This document shows, one piece after another, positions 45,055 through 54,340 of a stretch of 64,000 bases of DNA. A program made the translations under genes and the position numbers. The stretch comes from Pedobacter sp014947265. Its GTDB lineage: Bacteria; Bacteroidota; Bacteroidia; Sphingobacteriales; Sphingobacteriaceae. The stretch covers positions 100,291 to 164,290 of the forward strand of contig NZ_JADCNK010000012.1 of the NCBI RefSeq assembly GCF_014947265.1, written 5' to 3'. The notes beneath the pieces are model-generated. The model saw only the letters and a program-made list of their open reading frames with translations. It had not been told where the DNA came from and ran no database searches. The stretch's first letter is position 1, and the number at the start of each line of letters is the position of its first letter.

Positions 45055-45730
45055 TTTAAATAGATATGGCAATAGCGAGAATAAAGCTGTACTATGGTTA
45101 TACCTGCAAAACAAAGGATTTAAAGTAGATTTATAACTCATTGCTGAAGATGGATGAGAAGTAAATATTGAATATTGAGAAGTTCTGATATAAGTAAGGG
45201 AAGTTTTGGTTCACAACGTTGTTTTAAATGTTCTTAAGAAAATACATGAGAATTGGGAGGGGTGATAATTTGATTGAATATAAGTTAGCTAACACTACAG
45301 CCGTGATTATGTGGGTATTTCGGCAAAAATGGCCGTCCGTTCCGCATTTAAGCTGTCACTCTATTTCTCTTTAAAATAACCACCTGTTTCGGGGCAAACG
45401 GGCCGTTCTGCTCTTTCGATCAGTTTTTTTTCGAGACTGGCTTTCAGGAATAATCTTTCAATTTTTCTACATAAATAAAGGCGCCTGGGAGCACATCTGC
45501 CATTCGGGGTAGCAATGGTCGTTTAGCTATTTGGAGGAATTATGGTGTGTTTTTTATGCGTTACGGTACCTGCGGATGGATTTTGATCTTTAGGAAGATA
45601 TGAATTGAAGATAATTCAGCAGTAGGATGGATTAAAGCGAAAAATCCTGAGGGAAATGGATTTGGAACCGAAATGTATATTTGTTTAGAGGGAGGAGCTT
45701 AGATATGCATCATCTGGTAATCAATTGGTG

Positions 45731-45813
45731 GCCAGTTTCACCGAAATACACACCGGGATATGTAACTCGTTCATAACGTTTTCAGATAAAGACTGTGTAT
45801 TTCAGTGAAAGTG
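45731..45813. mobile_element. Inverted repeat pair resembling insertion-sequence ends
   Basis: CCAGTTTCACCGAAATACAC (from 45731) and GTGTATTTCAGTGAAAGTGG (to 45813) are inverted copies over 21 bases with two mismatches. The GGCCAGTTTCACCGAAAT style recalls IS21-family ends of Bacteroidota. No transposase remains. Remnant only; the family is a guess. Confidence 0.35.
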
Positions 45814-46267
45814 GTTCTTCTCCAGTTTACAAAAGATTATTTTTTGTGTAACTTTATACATCATTACTAGCTTAATTCATTGTTATCATTTATTTTTTTG
45901 TACCAAGCTGAGAACGGTACTGCTTTTTTTTGGTCCTAGTTCCGCCAATAATTGCTCAACAGTCTTTTCACACTCAGACACCATTCCAGATATGTAATTT
46001 ATTTGCAGGTTCCTGAACTATTTAAGAGCATAATTCCTTGCCTTTTTTAAAATCACATTTATCATCGTTTTTTTTGTTAAAAAAATTGAATTTTAGATAC
46101 TTAAATATAAAAAATATCGCTTTGATTACATATTTTTCTTCCAATTAATTATCGAACTCAAGTTAGTAGTGCAGCCAACCTCAGGTACTAATGGAAATAT
46201 AAATTTAGTTTCCATGCCAGGCGGATATCATTTTTTTTATTAAGGTATGCTGGTTAAAAAACCTGAC

Positions 46268-46380
46268 AGAAGTAAACATCATTTAAACGATGTAATACCT
46301 GATGGTAAAGAATACCATTTTAGGAATACAGAAGGATAAAGATGAAATCCTTGATGAGGCCATTAAACTAGCCACGCAGT
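46268..46380 (+). repeat. ~115 bp direct repeat flanking the glycosyltransferase region, right copy
   Basis: Partner of 40882-40998, same orientation, sharing AAACATCATTTAAA, GGTAAAGAATACCATT and AAAGATGAAATCCTTGA. It marks the right edge of the decayed region just before the next ECF operon. Confidence 0.65.
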
Positions 46381-46619
46381 GAGTATCATATTTATCTTAT
46401 TGAACATGCTGATACAAGCTAATTTTTCTAAAGATCAAGGTTTATTTTTGTATACAGACCTATTTTATAACGGTAAATTGTTATCTGTCAGTTTTTAGAA
46501 GCTATTTTGTTTAAATCTATAAATTCTTTAGGTACATGAACTATCTTTCATGCTCCAATTGGCAGACAAGTAAAGAAGTTAGCCAAAATTTTACATAACT
46601 TTAAAAATTATTCAAAAAA

Positions 46620-47213
46620 ATGGCTCTGAAACCTGTAAAAAATGAAGCTAATTTACTTGCATTAGTTGCGAAAGGGAATCAGCGTGCATTTACTGAACTT
46701 TTTGATGCCTATTATAAACAACTTGGAGAATATATTTATAAACTTACTGACTCAATCGAAGTTACTGAAGAGATTGTTCAGGATGTTTTTATAAAAGTGT
46801 GGCTTAAAAGAGAAACGCTTAATGAATTAGATAATTTCTGTTACTACTTGTTTATTCTTTCCAGAAACCAGACCTTAAATCATTTAAGAAAAGAGGCTAA
46901 TAACAAAGTTAGGCAATTGGAATGGTTAAAGCAGTCGGATGAAGATGATCTACCTGATGATTCTAGTGTAAATGAACAATACCGCCAACTTTTAGATACA
47001 GCAGTAGAAAAACTACCTCCTCAGCAAAAGAAAGTTTACAAACTGAGCCGGGAACAAAGGTTAAAACACGAAGAAATCGCTAAAATCTTAAACATATCTC
47101 CAGAAACAGTTAAAAAGCATATTAAGTTGGCCTTGCGTTTCATTAAAAGCGAGGTATCTTCTCAAAGCGATATAGTTATTATATCAATATTAGTTACTCC
47201 ATTATTTTTTTAA
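46620..47213 (+). CDS. ECF RNA polymerase sigma-70 factor
   Basis: A 197-residue sigma factor opening the second ECF/SusCD operon. Region 2 (about 18-85, AFTELFDAYYKQLGEYIY...EEIVQDVFIKVWLKR) and region 4 (about 130-175, KLPPQQKKVYKLSREQRLKHEEIAKILNISPETVKKHI) are complete. The hydrophobic C-terminal tail (IVIISILVTPLFF) is common in the Bacteroidetes FecI-like group. The FecR partner begins 88 bp downstream. Confidence 0.94.
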   Translation: MALKPVKNEANLLALVAKGNQRAFTELFDAYYKQLGEYIYKLTDSIEVTEEIVQDVFIKVWLKRETLNELDNFCYYLFILSRNQTLNHLRKEANNKVRQLEWLKQSDEDDLPDDSSVNEQYRQLLDTAVEKLPPQQKKVYKLSREQRLKHEEIAKILNISPETVKKHIKLALRFIKSEVSSQSDIVIISILVTPLFF

Positions 47214-47301
47214 AAAAAATAAATTCAGTTACCCCTTTTTTTAAGAGCATGTGTCTTTAGTATTAAAATAGCATTAATTAAAAAATGCTTTACTGAAGAT
47301 T

Positions 47302-48495
47302 ATGACTCAAAAAAACCGTATAGCTGATTTATTTCAAAAATATTTTGATAGAACGGATACTGCCGAAGAACGGAATGAGCTAATGCTTTTAATTAGTGAA
47401 ACTGATTCTGATAAAGAATTAAGCGCATTGGTAGAAGATCTTTATATAAGTTATACGCCACAGCAAAGTCCGTTTATTGAAGATCAGCGAGACAAAATGT
47501 TGCAGAACATTCTGTCTGGCATCGATGGTACAGAGCGGAAAAAAGTGATGAACAAAATCCATTGTAAAAATAGATGGTTTAAATATTCAGTCGCTGCCTC
47601 TCTATTGATATTGATGACCATTGGCGGTTATCTTTTTACACACAAGCACACCGCTGATACGCAAAACGTAAAAGCGGATTTTAGGCCAGGTAGCAACAAA
47701 GCCACCCTAACCCTTAGCGATGGCTCAACCATAAATCTGGATGATGCCCATAACGGGAAATTAGCAAGTGAAGATAACATTGAAGTGAATAAGTCCCGTG
47801 ATGGTGAAATCAGCTACCATGCTGCCGTTGGTTCAAACACAGCATCAGGTATAAGGTCAACTATTAATAACATTAAAACGCCAAGGGGCGGTCAGTATCA
47901 TGTTATTTTGTCTGACGGAAGTAAAGTGTGGTTAAATTCAGCTTCTTCTATCAGTTTTCCTGCCACGTTCACCGGTAAGGAACGAAAAGTAAAAATTACC
48001 GGAGAAGTTTATTTTGAAATAGCTAAAAATAAAGCAAAACCTTTTATAATTCAATCTGGAAATCAACTTGTTGAAGTATTGGGCACCCATTTCAACATCA
48101 ACAGTTATGATGATGAACCGGACATTAAAACAACATTACTGGAGGGGGCTGTTAAGATACTTCAACTGAACACCGGATTTACGGCACTTCTTAAACCGGG
48201 CCAACTAGCTATCAATAAATCATCCGGGCCAATCCTGGTAAGAAAAGCAGATCTGGAACAGGCTGTAGCCTGGAAAAATGGTCTGTTTCAGGTTAATGAC
48301 GTCAGTTTAGAAACGATCATGCGCCAGGCATCCAGGTGGTATGATGTGGATGTTGTATACCAGGGGAAAATACCAGAAAGGAAATTTTCCGGAAAAATCA
48401 AACGTAATGTCAATGCATCCGAATTTTTACAAATGCTTGCTTTTTTTAATGTGCATTTCAGCATTGAAGGACGAACAATTATTGTAAAAAACTAA
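47302..48495 (+). CDS. FecR family anti-sigma factor with DUF4974 domain
   Basis: A 397-residue inner-membrane protein. It has an N-terminal cytoplasmic anti-sigma part, a membrane segment at about 93-112 (FKYSVAASLLILMTIGGYLF), a periplasmic FecR domain (about 195-300, TPRGGQYHVILSDGSKVWLNSASSISFPATFTGKERKVKITGEVYFEI...VLGTHFNINSY) and a C-terminal DUF4974 domain (about 330-397, FQVNDVSLETIMRQASRWYDVDVVY). It would bind the upstream sigma factor and respond to the STN domain of the SusC that follows. Confidence 0.95.
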   Translation: MTQKNRIADLFQKYFDRTDTAEERNELMLLISETDSDKELSALVEDLYISYTPQQSPFIEDQRDKMLQNILSGIDGTERKKVMNKIHCKNRWFKYSVAASLLILMTIGGYLFTHKHTADTQNVKADFRPGSNKATLTLSDGSTINLDDAHNGKLASEDNIEVNKSRDGEISYHAAVGSNTASGIRSTINNIKTPRGGQYHVILSDGSKVWLNSASSISFPATFTGKERKVKITGEVYFEIAKNKAKPFIIQSGNQLVEVLGTHFNINSYDDEPDIKTTLLEGAVKILQLNTGFTALLKPGQLAINKSSGPILVRKADLEQAVAWKNGLFQVNDVSLETIMRQASRWYDVDVVYQGKIPERKFSGKIKRNVNASEFLQMLAFFNVHFSIEGRTIIVKN

Positions 48496-48597
48496 TAATA
48501 GAACAACAATTAACTAACCAACCTAACTACTCACCTAAACCACACAAAATGAAGAAAGATCTACACCACATCTAGCATCTAAGTCGGTTAACATAAA

Positions 48598-48627
48598 AAC
48601 CGGAAAGTGTTGACGCACTCCCCGGTT
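48598..48627 (+). other. Stem-loop in the leader between fecR-type and susC-type genes
   Basis: AACCGG pairs with CCGGTT and, inside it, AGTG with CACT, separated by a symmetric 2x2 mismatch and a TTGACG loop. It occupies the same location as the hairpin at 26351 in the other ECF operon, so it is probably a post-transcriptional element of the SusC message. No T-run follows. Confidence 0.5.
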
Positions 48628-48701
48628 CAATCATGATTAAGGTTAACCATCAAAAAAATTAGCAATTGAATATCAACGTTTAACCCAAACCCTACAAAAG
48701 T

Positions 48702-48836
48702 ATGTATTTAAATGGTTTATATAAGCCCTTGCAGCAGGTATTGCTGCTGATTAAAAAAATAAGTTTGCTTTGCAATTTCCCCATAATGTCTACTAATAAC
48801 CTGTTACCTAAAAAGCGGATCTACTATGCGGATTAG
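48702..48836 (+). CDS. Leader ORF overlapping the susC-type start, or frameshifted N-terminus
   Basis: 44 codons (MYLNGLYKPLQQVLLLIKKISLLCNFPIMSTNNLLPKKRIYYAD) ending at TAG 48836, eleven bases into the SusC gene, which starts at ATG 48826 in another frame. STN-type SusC proteins of this group often carry a polar N-terminal extension before the signal peptide. One base fewer near 48824 would fuse the two as KRIYxMRISLTALL. It is therefore either a coupled leader peptide or the true SusC N-terminus split by a frameshift. Confidence 0.4.
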   Translation: MYLNGLYKPLQQVLLLIKKISLLCNFPIMSTNNLLPKKRIYYAD

Positions 48837-51800
48837 TTTAACAGCACTCTTAAGTACTATATTATTTTTATTGGTCAATACCAAAAGTTATAGTCAAATT
48901 ACCATTCATGAAAAAAATGTAGATATTCAAACCATCTTTAAATCAATTGAGTTACAATCTAAATTCACCTTTCTATACGACAGCCAGGACATCAAGAGTA
49001 TACCCAAAGTAACCGTTGATATAAATAATGGCACTGTTGAGGAGGCACTCAGCCAGGCTTTTAAAGGTTTACCGCTAACCTACACCATTATAGCCCAGAC
49101 GATATTGGTGAAACAGAAAAAAACGGAAAATATTGCCTCCAAAGCAGATCCCGGAAAAAAGCCGGCACTACATCTCAAAGGCATCGTAATGGACGAAAAT
49201 CAACTGCCTTTAAAAGACGTAATGATCAAAGAGCTCAATCTTGGTTTTAAAACGCTTTCGAATGCCAGGGGTGAGTTTAGGATCGTGGCTGGTGCTTCCG
49301 GTACTCTTGTAGTATCAGCTCCCGGTTTTGCCAAGCAGAGTATCAGCTATTCTGACACGACATCAATAGAAATTAATTTAAAGAAAGGTGATTTGGAAAG
49401 TATTGATTTATCGGAAGTACAAATCCACCGGATGAATGAGGCTAAAGCTAATCCTACAAGATTTATTAACATGGAAAACCGGAGTTATATGAACCTTGCA
49501 CAGGTACTGCAGGGTACTATTCCTGGATTGAGTTTGCAAATTGTAAACACAAGTACTAAAACAGTAACTAGTATTGACGCCTATTCCCATACTGTAGGTG
49601 GACAGGAGTCCAGGCGATTCACGCGTTATTCTGTCGAAGATTTCCTGGCCGCTGTCGGTAAAACAAAAGGACAGCAGATTATTGACCTGCTATTGAAGGG
49701 GACCAATGTTCCTGCCGAGATCAGCCTTATTTACCATATCAATACAATCACAACGGTAACGAATACTTTAGTCCCCGAGATCAGAGGGGCAAGCAATTTT
49801 GCAAGCAATGCCTCTAATATGCTCGTAGTAATCGATGGTTTTCCGCAAGATGGGTTTCCGGCCAATTACCCGATGACTAACGTAGAGTCTATTGAAGTTA
49901 TTAAGGATCCTAAAGAATTAATTAAATGGGGCTCTAGAGCTGCTGGGGGCGCTATCCTGATCAAGTCAAAAATGGCAAGGGCAGGACAATTGCAGATCAA
50001 TTATTCAACTAATTTATATTACTCGCCGGCACCCAAATATAACAGGCAAAAATTAAACCTGGCCAATACAGCTACTTATTTAGAATACCTTAACGATCCG
50101 GCTTTACTTCTAAATAATGATGGTACTCCATTTGGATTATCTCCTGCAAGGCAGCTGCTTAGTAAAAGAAAATTAAAACAGATTACCGAGACGCAGTTTC
50201 AATCGCGATGGGATTCTCTGGGGAGGCTGGATAACGAAGACCAGGTTAACATGCTTCAGCAAAGTTCCTTTAATCAAAACCACACCCTAACCGTTAGCGG
50301 GGGTACAAAAGCGTATAAGTTTACGGCTATAGGTAATTACATCACCGGACATGACAATGGCCTGGGAAGTAAGAAAAATGAGTACACTTTCAACCTGAAC
50401 AATAATTTTAGTCTTTTAAAAGACAAACTTCATATCCGGTGGCTTGTCAATTTTTCAGATGCAAAAAACACTGCCGGGAATTCTTTTTCTCCTGCAAACC
50501 TGGGATTGGACCCTTATCAGATGCTTTTGGATGACCAGGGAAGTTATGCTTATGATTACACTTTACTCTCGCAAGATGCAAACAATAAGATTGTAGGACT
50601 TGGCTATAAGAATTATGGAGTAAATTTGCTTCAAGACGCCAGAGTCAATAAAAATTCATCTAAGGAAACAATCAAGCGTTCCAACTTAAACATGAATTGG
50701 CAGTTGCTACCTGGCCTGTCATGGGTTACCTCTTTTTTGTATACCGGTAGAAATACAAATAACCAGACACTCTATGGTGCCGAATCAAGCTATTCAAGAC
50801 AACTGGTAGATAAATATGGACAGTTAAGCAGTAAGGGTGTTAACTTTTATCTTCCATACGGTGACATACTGCAGGAGAGCAACCGGGTTTCTGAAGACCT
50901 AAACTTAAGATCCGCCCTCACCTACTCCCGGGTAATTGGTAAACATAACATTAGCGCTACCTTAGGTGTGGGTGCTGCAAGTACCCTTAGCAGTAGTCCG
51001 GCCAATGCTGCATTATATGGTTATAATTCATCAACAAAAACCAGTACACCCGTTTATTTACCAACGTTTCCTTCAACTGATGCAGCTATAACCAACTTTT
51101 ATTCTTTGTTTGCAGGGGCCACCTCTAGTGCTTACCCGAGTATATTGACACATCGCCTGTCAGGCGACACCACCAGAAACCGTAACCTAAATGGGAATGC
51201 ATCCCTTATATATGGATTTTCGGATAGAATAAAAGCGGTGGGAACCTATATCAACGTATTAAACCCGCTTTACGGACAGGCAGCGACGTACTCAACGCAA
51301 ACTTCTTATAGTGGCGATGTGACAGGACGAGTGGTTAAAAATTGGAACAGCGTTTTAAAGGATGTTTTATTATCTGTTGGAACCACCAACATTAAAATGC
51401 CGGATTTGCCTACTCAATATAGTAACAGCAGGTATTTGCAGCCCTATTTTAAAAACTATACCATTTGGGTAAATGGAGCCACCCCCACCCAGCAGCAAGG
51501 CCAAAGCTCTAAGTTGCTCTATCAAAAATTATCGCTTGCTTTTGCCGATAGTACTTTTGTTGTAAACGGGGCTTACAATACGCAAACCAATACAGGAAAC
51601 CTGGAAACAAACAACACGTACAATGCGAAAAGCAATACGACTAAAGAATTAAATTTCCTCAGTGGTGGAATAGATATGTTTCTGAGAAAGAAGCTGCTTA
51701 ATCTTCACTTTAACTATGGAAAATCACCAGAAGGAAAAGCACAATACAATGGTGGCTTTTACTATAACATTGTTAGGGAAAGTTACTTTAAATCTAACAC

Positions 51801-52896
51801 GATAACCGATCTTGAAGTTAACGCGCTCTTACAGGACATCAGCCCGTATCAGGGATTTTCGCTGATGACATCAACCAATATTGCAACAGGCGGATCTTTT
51901 AGCCAGGCCACAAACAGCAACTTTGGCCTTTTACCTGCGGCCAATAAGATGTTTGAAGTTCATGGCAAAATTGGTTTGATTGACAGTAGATACAATGCGG
52001 ATGTGCGGTATTATAATCAAAATTCCGGCGGTGTAAATAACAACCTGTTTGTATTAACAGATCCAAGTACAGGCCTTTCTTCCCAGGTTAGCTACAGCAG
52101 CATTACCAATAAGGGGATAGAGCTTTTCATGAGCGCAAATCTGATCAAATCCAATAATTTCAATTACACTATTACCTTAAATGGTGCATACAATAAGAAC
52201 ATCGCGAAAAATGTACCTGTAACACGCTTTACTGCAACAAACAGCTATACAACAGTAGCAAGGGAGGGTTATGATATCAGTAATATATGGGCGCCAAAAT
52301 GGGCAGGACTAAATTCATCCGGGGATCCTCAGATGTATGATAAGAATGGAAACGTCACCGCTCAGCTGGACAGTATTACGGTTGCTTCTGCCTTAATCAA
52401 CCAGGGAGTAACCAAAGCACCTTTTACCGGTGGATTTATCCAGGAAATCAGGGTAAAACAATTTTTTGCGCGTGTAGCGCTTACCTTTAATTTAGGGTAT
52501 GTGATGAGGTATTACAGGCCGTATCCTGGATACGACCGGGAAAACAGCAGTTTGATTGCCGACAGATGGCGGGTTCCAGGAGATGAGAACCGGACTGATG
52601 TACCAAAAATCGCTGATGTTAGCCCGTACAGGGACTTTGTTACCCGCTATTCAAGTAACACCATATTGCCCGCAGATAATATTCGACTGCAAGAGGTAAT
52701 GGTAGGCTTTAGCTTACCAAACAACTTTCTCAAAAAATATGGGTTGAGTTATTTTGTAATGACCTTTCAGGTACAAAACCTTGCCTATTGGGCAAAGAAT
52801 AAATATAATATAGATCCCGCAACTGTGAGCCAGGACGGGAGAATTGGAAGTCCACTGGCAAAAATCTATTCATGTAACATAAGTGTAAATTTTTAA
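48826..52896 (+). CDS. SusC/RagA family TonB-dependent transporter with STN domain, enlarged
   Basis: 1356 residues, long for a SusC. The signal peptide is MRISLTALLSTILFLLVNTKSYSQ. Domains in order: STN (about 25-95, ITIHEKNVDIQTIFKSIELQSKFTFLYDSQDI...LTYTIIAQTILVKQ), carboxypeptidase-regulatory-like sandwich (about 113-180), then a plug split by an insertion of about 70 residues (SIDAYSHTVGGQESRRFTRYSVEDFLAAVGKTKGQQIIDLLLKG...) between VLQGTIPGLSLQIVN and the MLVVIDGFPQDG / SIEVIKDPKELIKWGSRAAGGAILIKSK part, followed by the barrel. The STN domain pairs it with the FecR encoded upstream. SusD begins 3 bp after its stop. Confidence 0.94.
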   Translation: MRISLTALLSTILFLLVNTKSYSQITIHEKNVDIQTIFKSIELQSKFTFLYDSQDIKSIPKVTVDINNGTVEEALSQAFKGLPLTYTIIAQTILVKQKKTENIASKADPGKKPALHLKGIVMDENQLPLKDVMIKELNLGFKTLSNARGEFRIVAGASGTLVVSAPGFAKQSISYSDTTSIEINLKKGDLESIDLSEVQIHRMNEAKANPTRFINMENRSYMNLAQVLQGTIPGLSLQIVNTSTKTVTSIDAYSHTVGGQESRRFTRYSVEDFLAAVGKTKGQQIIDLLLKGTNVPAEISLIYHINTITTVTNTLVPEIRGASNFASNASNMLVVIDGFPQDGFPANYPMTNVESIEVIKDPKELIKWGSRAAGGAILIKSKMARAGQLQINYSTNLYYSPAPKYNRQKLNLANTATYLEYLNDPALLLNNDGTPFGLSPARQLLSKRKLKQITETQFQSRWDSLGRLDNEDQVNMLQQSSFNQNHTLTVSGGTKAYKFTAIGNYITGHDNGLGSKKNEYTFNLNNNFSLLKDKLHIRWLVNFSDAKNTAGNSFSPANLGLDPYQMLLDDQGSYAYDYTLLSQDANNKIVGLGYKNYGVNLLQDARVNKNSSKETIKRSNLNMNWQLLPGLSWVTSFLYTGRNTNNQTLYGAESSYSRQLVDKYGQLSSKGVNFYLPYGDILQESNRVSEDLNLRSALTYSRVIGKHNISATLGVGAASTLSSSPANAALYGYNSSTKTSTPVYLPTFPSTDAAITNFYSLFAGATSSAYPSILTHRLSGDTTRNRNLNGNASLIYGFSDRIKAVGTYINVLNPLYGQAATYSTQTSYSGDVTGRVVKNWNSVLKDVLLSVGTTNIKMPDLPTQYSNSRYLQPYFKNYTIWVNGATPTQQQGQSSKLLYQKLSLAFADSTFVVNGAYNTQTNTGNLETNNTYNAKSNTTKELNFLSGGIDMFLRKKLLNLHFNYGKSPEGKAQYNGGFYYNIVRESYFKSNTITDLEVNALLQDISPYQGFSLMTSTNIATGGSFSQATNSNFGLLPAANKMFEVHGKIGLIDSRYNADVRYYNQNSGGVNNNLFVLTDPSTGLSSQVSYSSITNKGIELFMSANLIKSNNFNYTITLNGAYNKNIAKNVPVTRFTATNSYTTVAREGYDISNIWAPKWAGLNSSGDPQMYDKNGNVTAQLDSITVASALINQGVTKAPFTGGFIQEIRVKQFFARVALTFNLGYVMRYYRPYPGYDRENSSLIADRWRVPGDENRTDVPKIADVSPYRDFVTRYSSNTILPADNIRLQEVMVGFSLPNNFLKKYGLSYFVMTFQVQNLAYWAKNKYNIDPATVSQDGRIGSPLAKIYSCNISVNF

Positions 52897-52899
52897 AAT

Positions 52900-54306
52900 A
52901 TGATGTATAAACGCGCACTATTTTTTCTTTTGGCTGCCTATAGTTTATGGTCATTTCAAGGCTGTAAAAAATTTCTTGATATTTCGCCCTCTTCCACTAA
53001 TGTGAACCCAACTACGGTGAAGGATTTTCAGGAGATGCTCAACAATGATTCACTAAGCAAATGCCATTTTTTTCTATTGGATGTGATGAGTGACGACCTT
53101 CAGTATTCGGATGTACAAACTACAGCCTCCTCCAATTATTATCTGCGGGCATATTTATGGCAGAACACCGTTTGGAACCCCTCTGATCAAGACGAGATGT
53201 ACAATTCTACGTATTCCAGGATATTGCAAATGAATATCATTCTGGACCGGATTAATGCTGCGCCTGCAGACGGGTATAATACGCAAGAAAATAAAAGCGT
53301 TGTCATTTCACAAGCCCTTGTAAACAGGGCATTTTACTACCTGCAGCTGGTAAATGCTTATGGTGCAGCTTACGATCCAACAACAGCTTTCAACGATCCT
53401 GGTGTTCCGCTTGTACTCACCGCAAAGGGCAATGCCTTGCCGCCGAGGGCTAGCGTTGGACAGGTATATGACCTGGTGATTTCTGACCTGAAAGCAGCGG
53501 TAAACAATTCGCATCTAAGCAGTAAAGGAACTGATGTGATTCATCCCGGAAAATCCTCGGCTTATGCCTTGTTGGCACGGGCTTATTTATATAAAGGAGA
53601 CTATATTTCGGCCTCAAACTATGCAGATTCTACATTAGCGAAGGAACGTACTTTGTTAAATTATAATTCAATCGACTATAAAAGCCTATCCCAGTTACCT
53701 GACATGGTAGGCAATCCGGAAATATTGCTGGGACGGATAACTACGGATATTGCATTTTATTCTTTTAATAACGCTACGGTTTTACCCAGCACAACACTTA
53801 CAAACACCTTAACGACTTCTGATTTAAGGTATTCTAAAAAATTCGTATCACCAAGCAGATTTCAACCTGCATATTACAACTCTGCGAATGGTAACACCAT
53901 GGTATTTGACAATAGCATCGGTGTACCGGAAGTGATGTTGATTAAAGCGGAATGTTTAGCCCGTAACGGGTCATTTTCCGAAGCCAGCGCACTGATCAGC
54001 AAACTTAGGGAAACCAGGTTATCGCCTGCGACATTTAACGCAGAAAAGCGCACCTATACGGCAACAAATATTTTAGGGTATGTATTGGATGAGCGGAGAC
54101 GTGAATTGTTTTACCACGGCGGGCTTCGTTTATTTGATCTGAAGAGGTTAAACAAGGAAACAAGTTTAAAGAGAGACCTTAGTCGTCTCAATTATGCCGG
54201 CAACACCACGCTCGCAACCTTACCCGCAGGATCAGGGCGTTACCTGGTACCTTTCAGTACTACCGTATTAGCCGCTAATCCAAACATCAGTCAAAACCCA
54301 AGATAA
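52900..54306 (+). CDS. SusD/RagB family nutrient-binding lipoprotein
   Basis: A 468-residue lipoprotein (MMYKRALFFLLAAYSLWSFQGCKKFLDISPSSTNVNPTTVKDFQEMLN). The TPR-like part (VVISQALVNRAFYYLQLVNAYGAAYDP; HPGKSSAYALLARAYLYKGDY) and the C-terminal signature LDERRRELFYHGGLRLFDLKRLN are complete. It is the surface lid of the preceding transporter, 3 bp downstream of it. Confidence 0.95.
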   Translation: MMYKRALFFLLAAYSLWSFQGCKKFLDISPSSTNVNPTTVKDFQEMLNNDSLSKCHFFLLDVMSDDLQYSDVQTTASSNYYLRAYLWQNTVWNPSDQDEMYNSTYSRILQMNIILDRINAAPADGYNTQENKSVVISQALVNRAFYYLQLVNAYGAAYDPTTAFNDPGVPLVLTAKGNALPPRASVGQVYDLVISDLKAAVNNSHLSSKGTDVIHPGKSSAYALLARAYLYKGDYISASNYADSTLAKERTLLNYNSIDYKSLSQLPDMVGNPEILLGRITTDIAFYSFNNATVLPSTTLTNTLTTSDLRYSKKFVSPSRFQPAYYNSANGNTMVFDNSIGVPEVMLIKAECLARNGSFSEASALISKLRETRLSPATFNAEKRTYTATNILGYVLDERRRELFYHGGLRLFDLKRLNKETSLKRDLSRLNYAGNTTLATLPAGSGRYLVPFSTTVLAANPNISQNPR

Positions 54307-54340
54307 CGTGGGTGAATTTTATTATTTAATCAATAAGATC

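Larger units (their letters stand above)
45055..46619. other. Gene-poor stretch of decayed sequence
   Basis: About 1.6 kb with no intact gene on either strand. Short open pieces occur, such as YGNSENKAVLWLYLQNKGFKVD right after glf and a reverse-strand piece through 45300-45500, but all are interrupted. It holds an IS-like inverted repeat (45731-45813) and the right copy of the ~115 bp repeat. It reads as a graveyard of mobile-element pieces. Confidence 0.6.
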
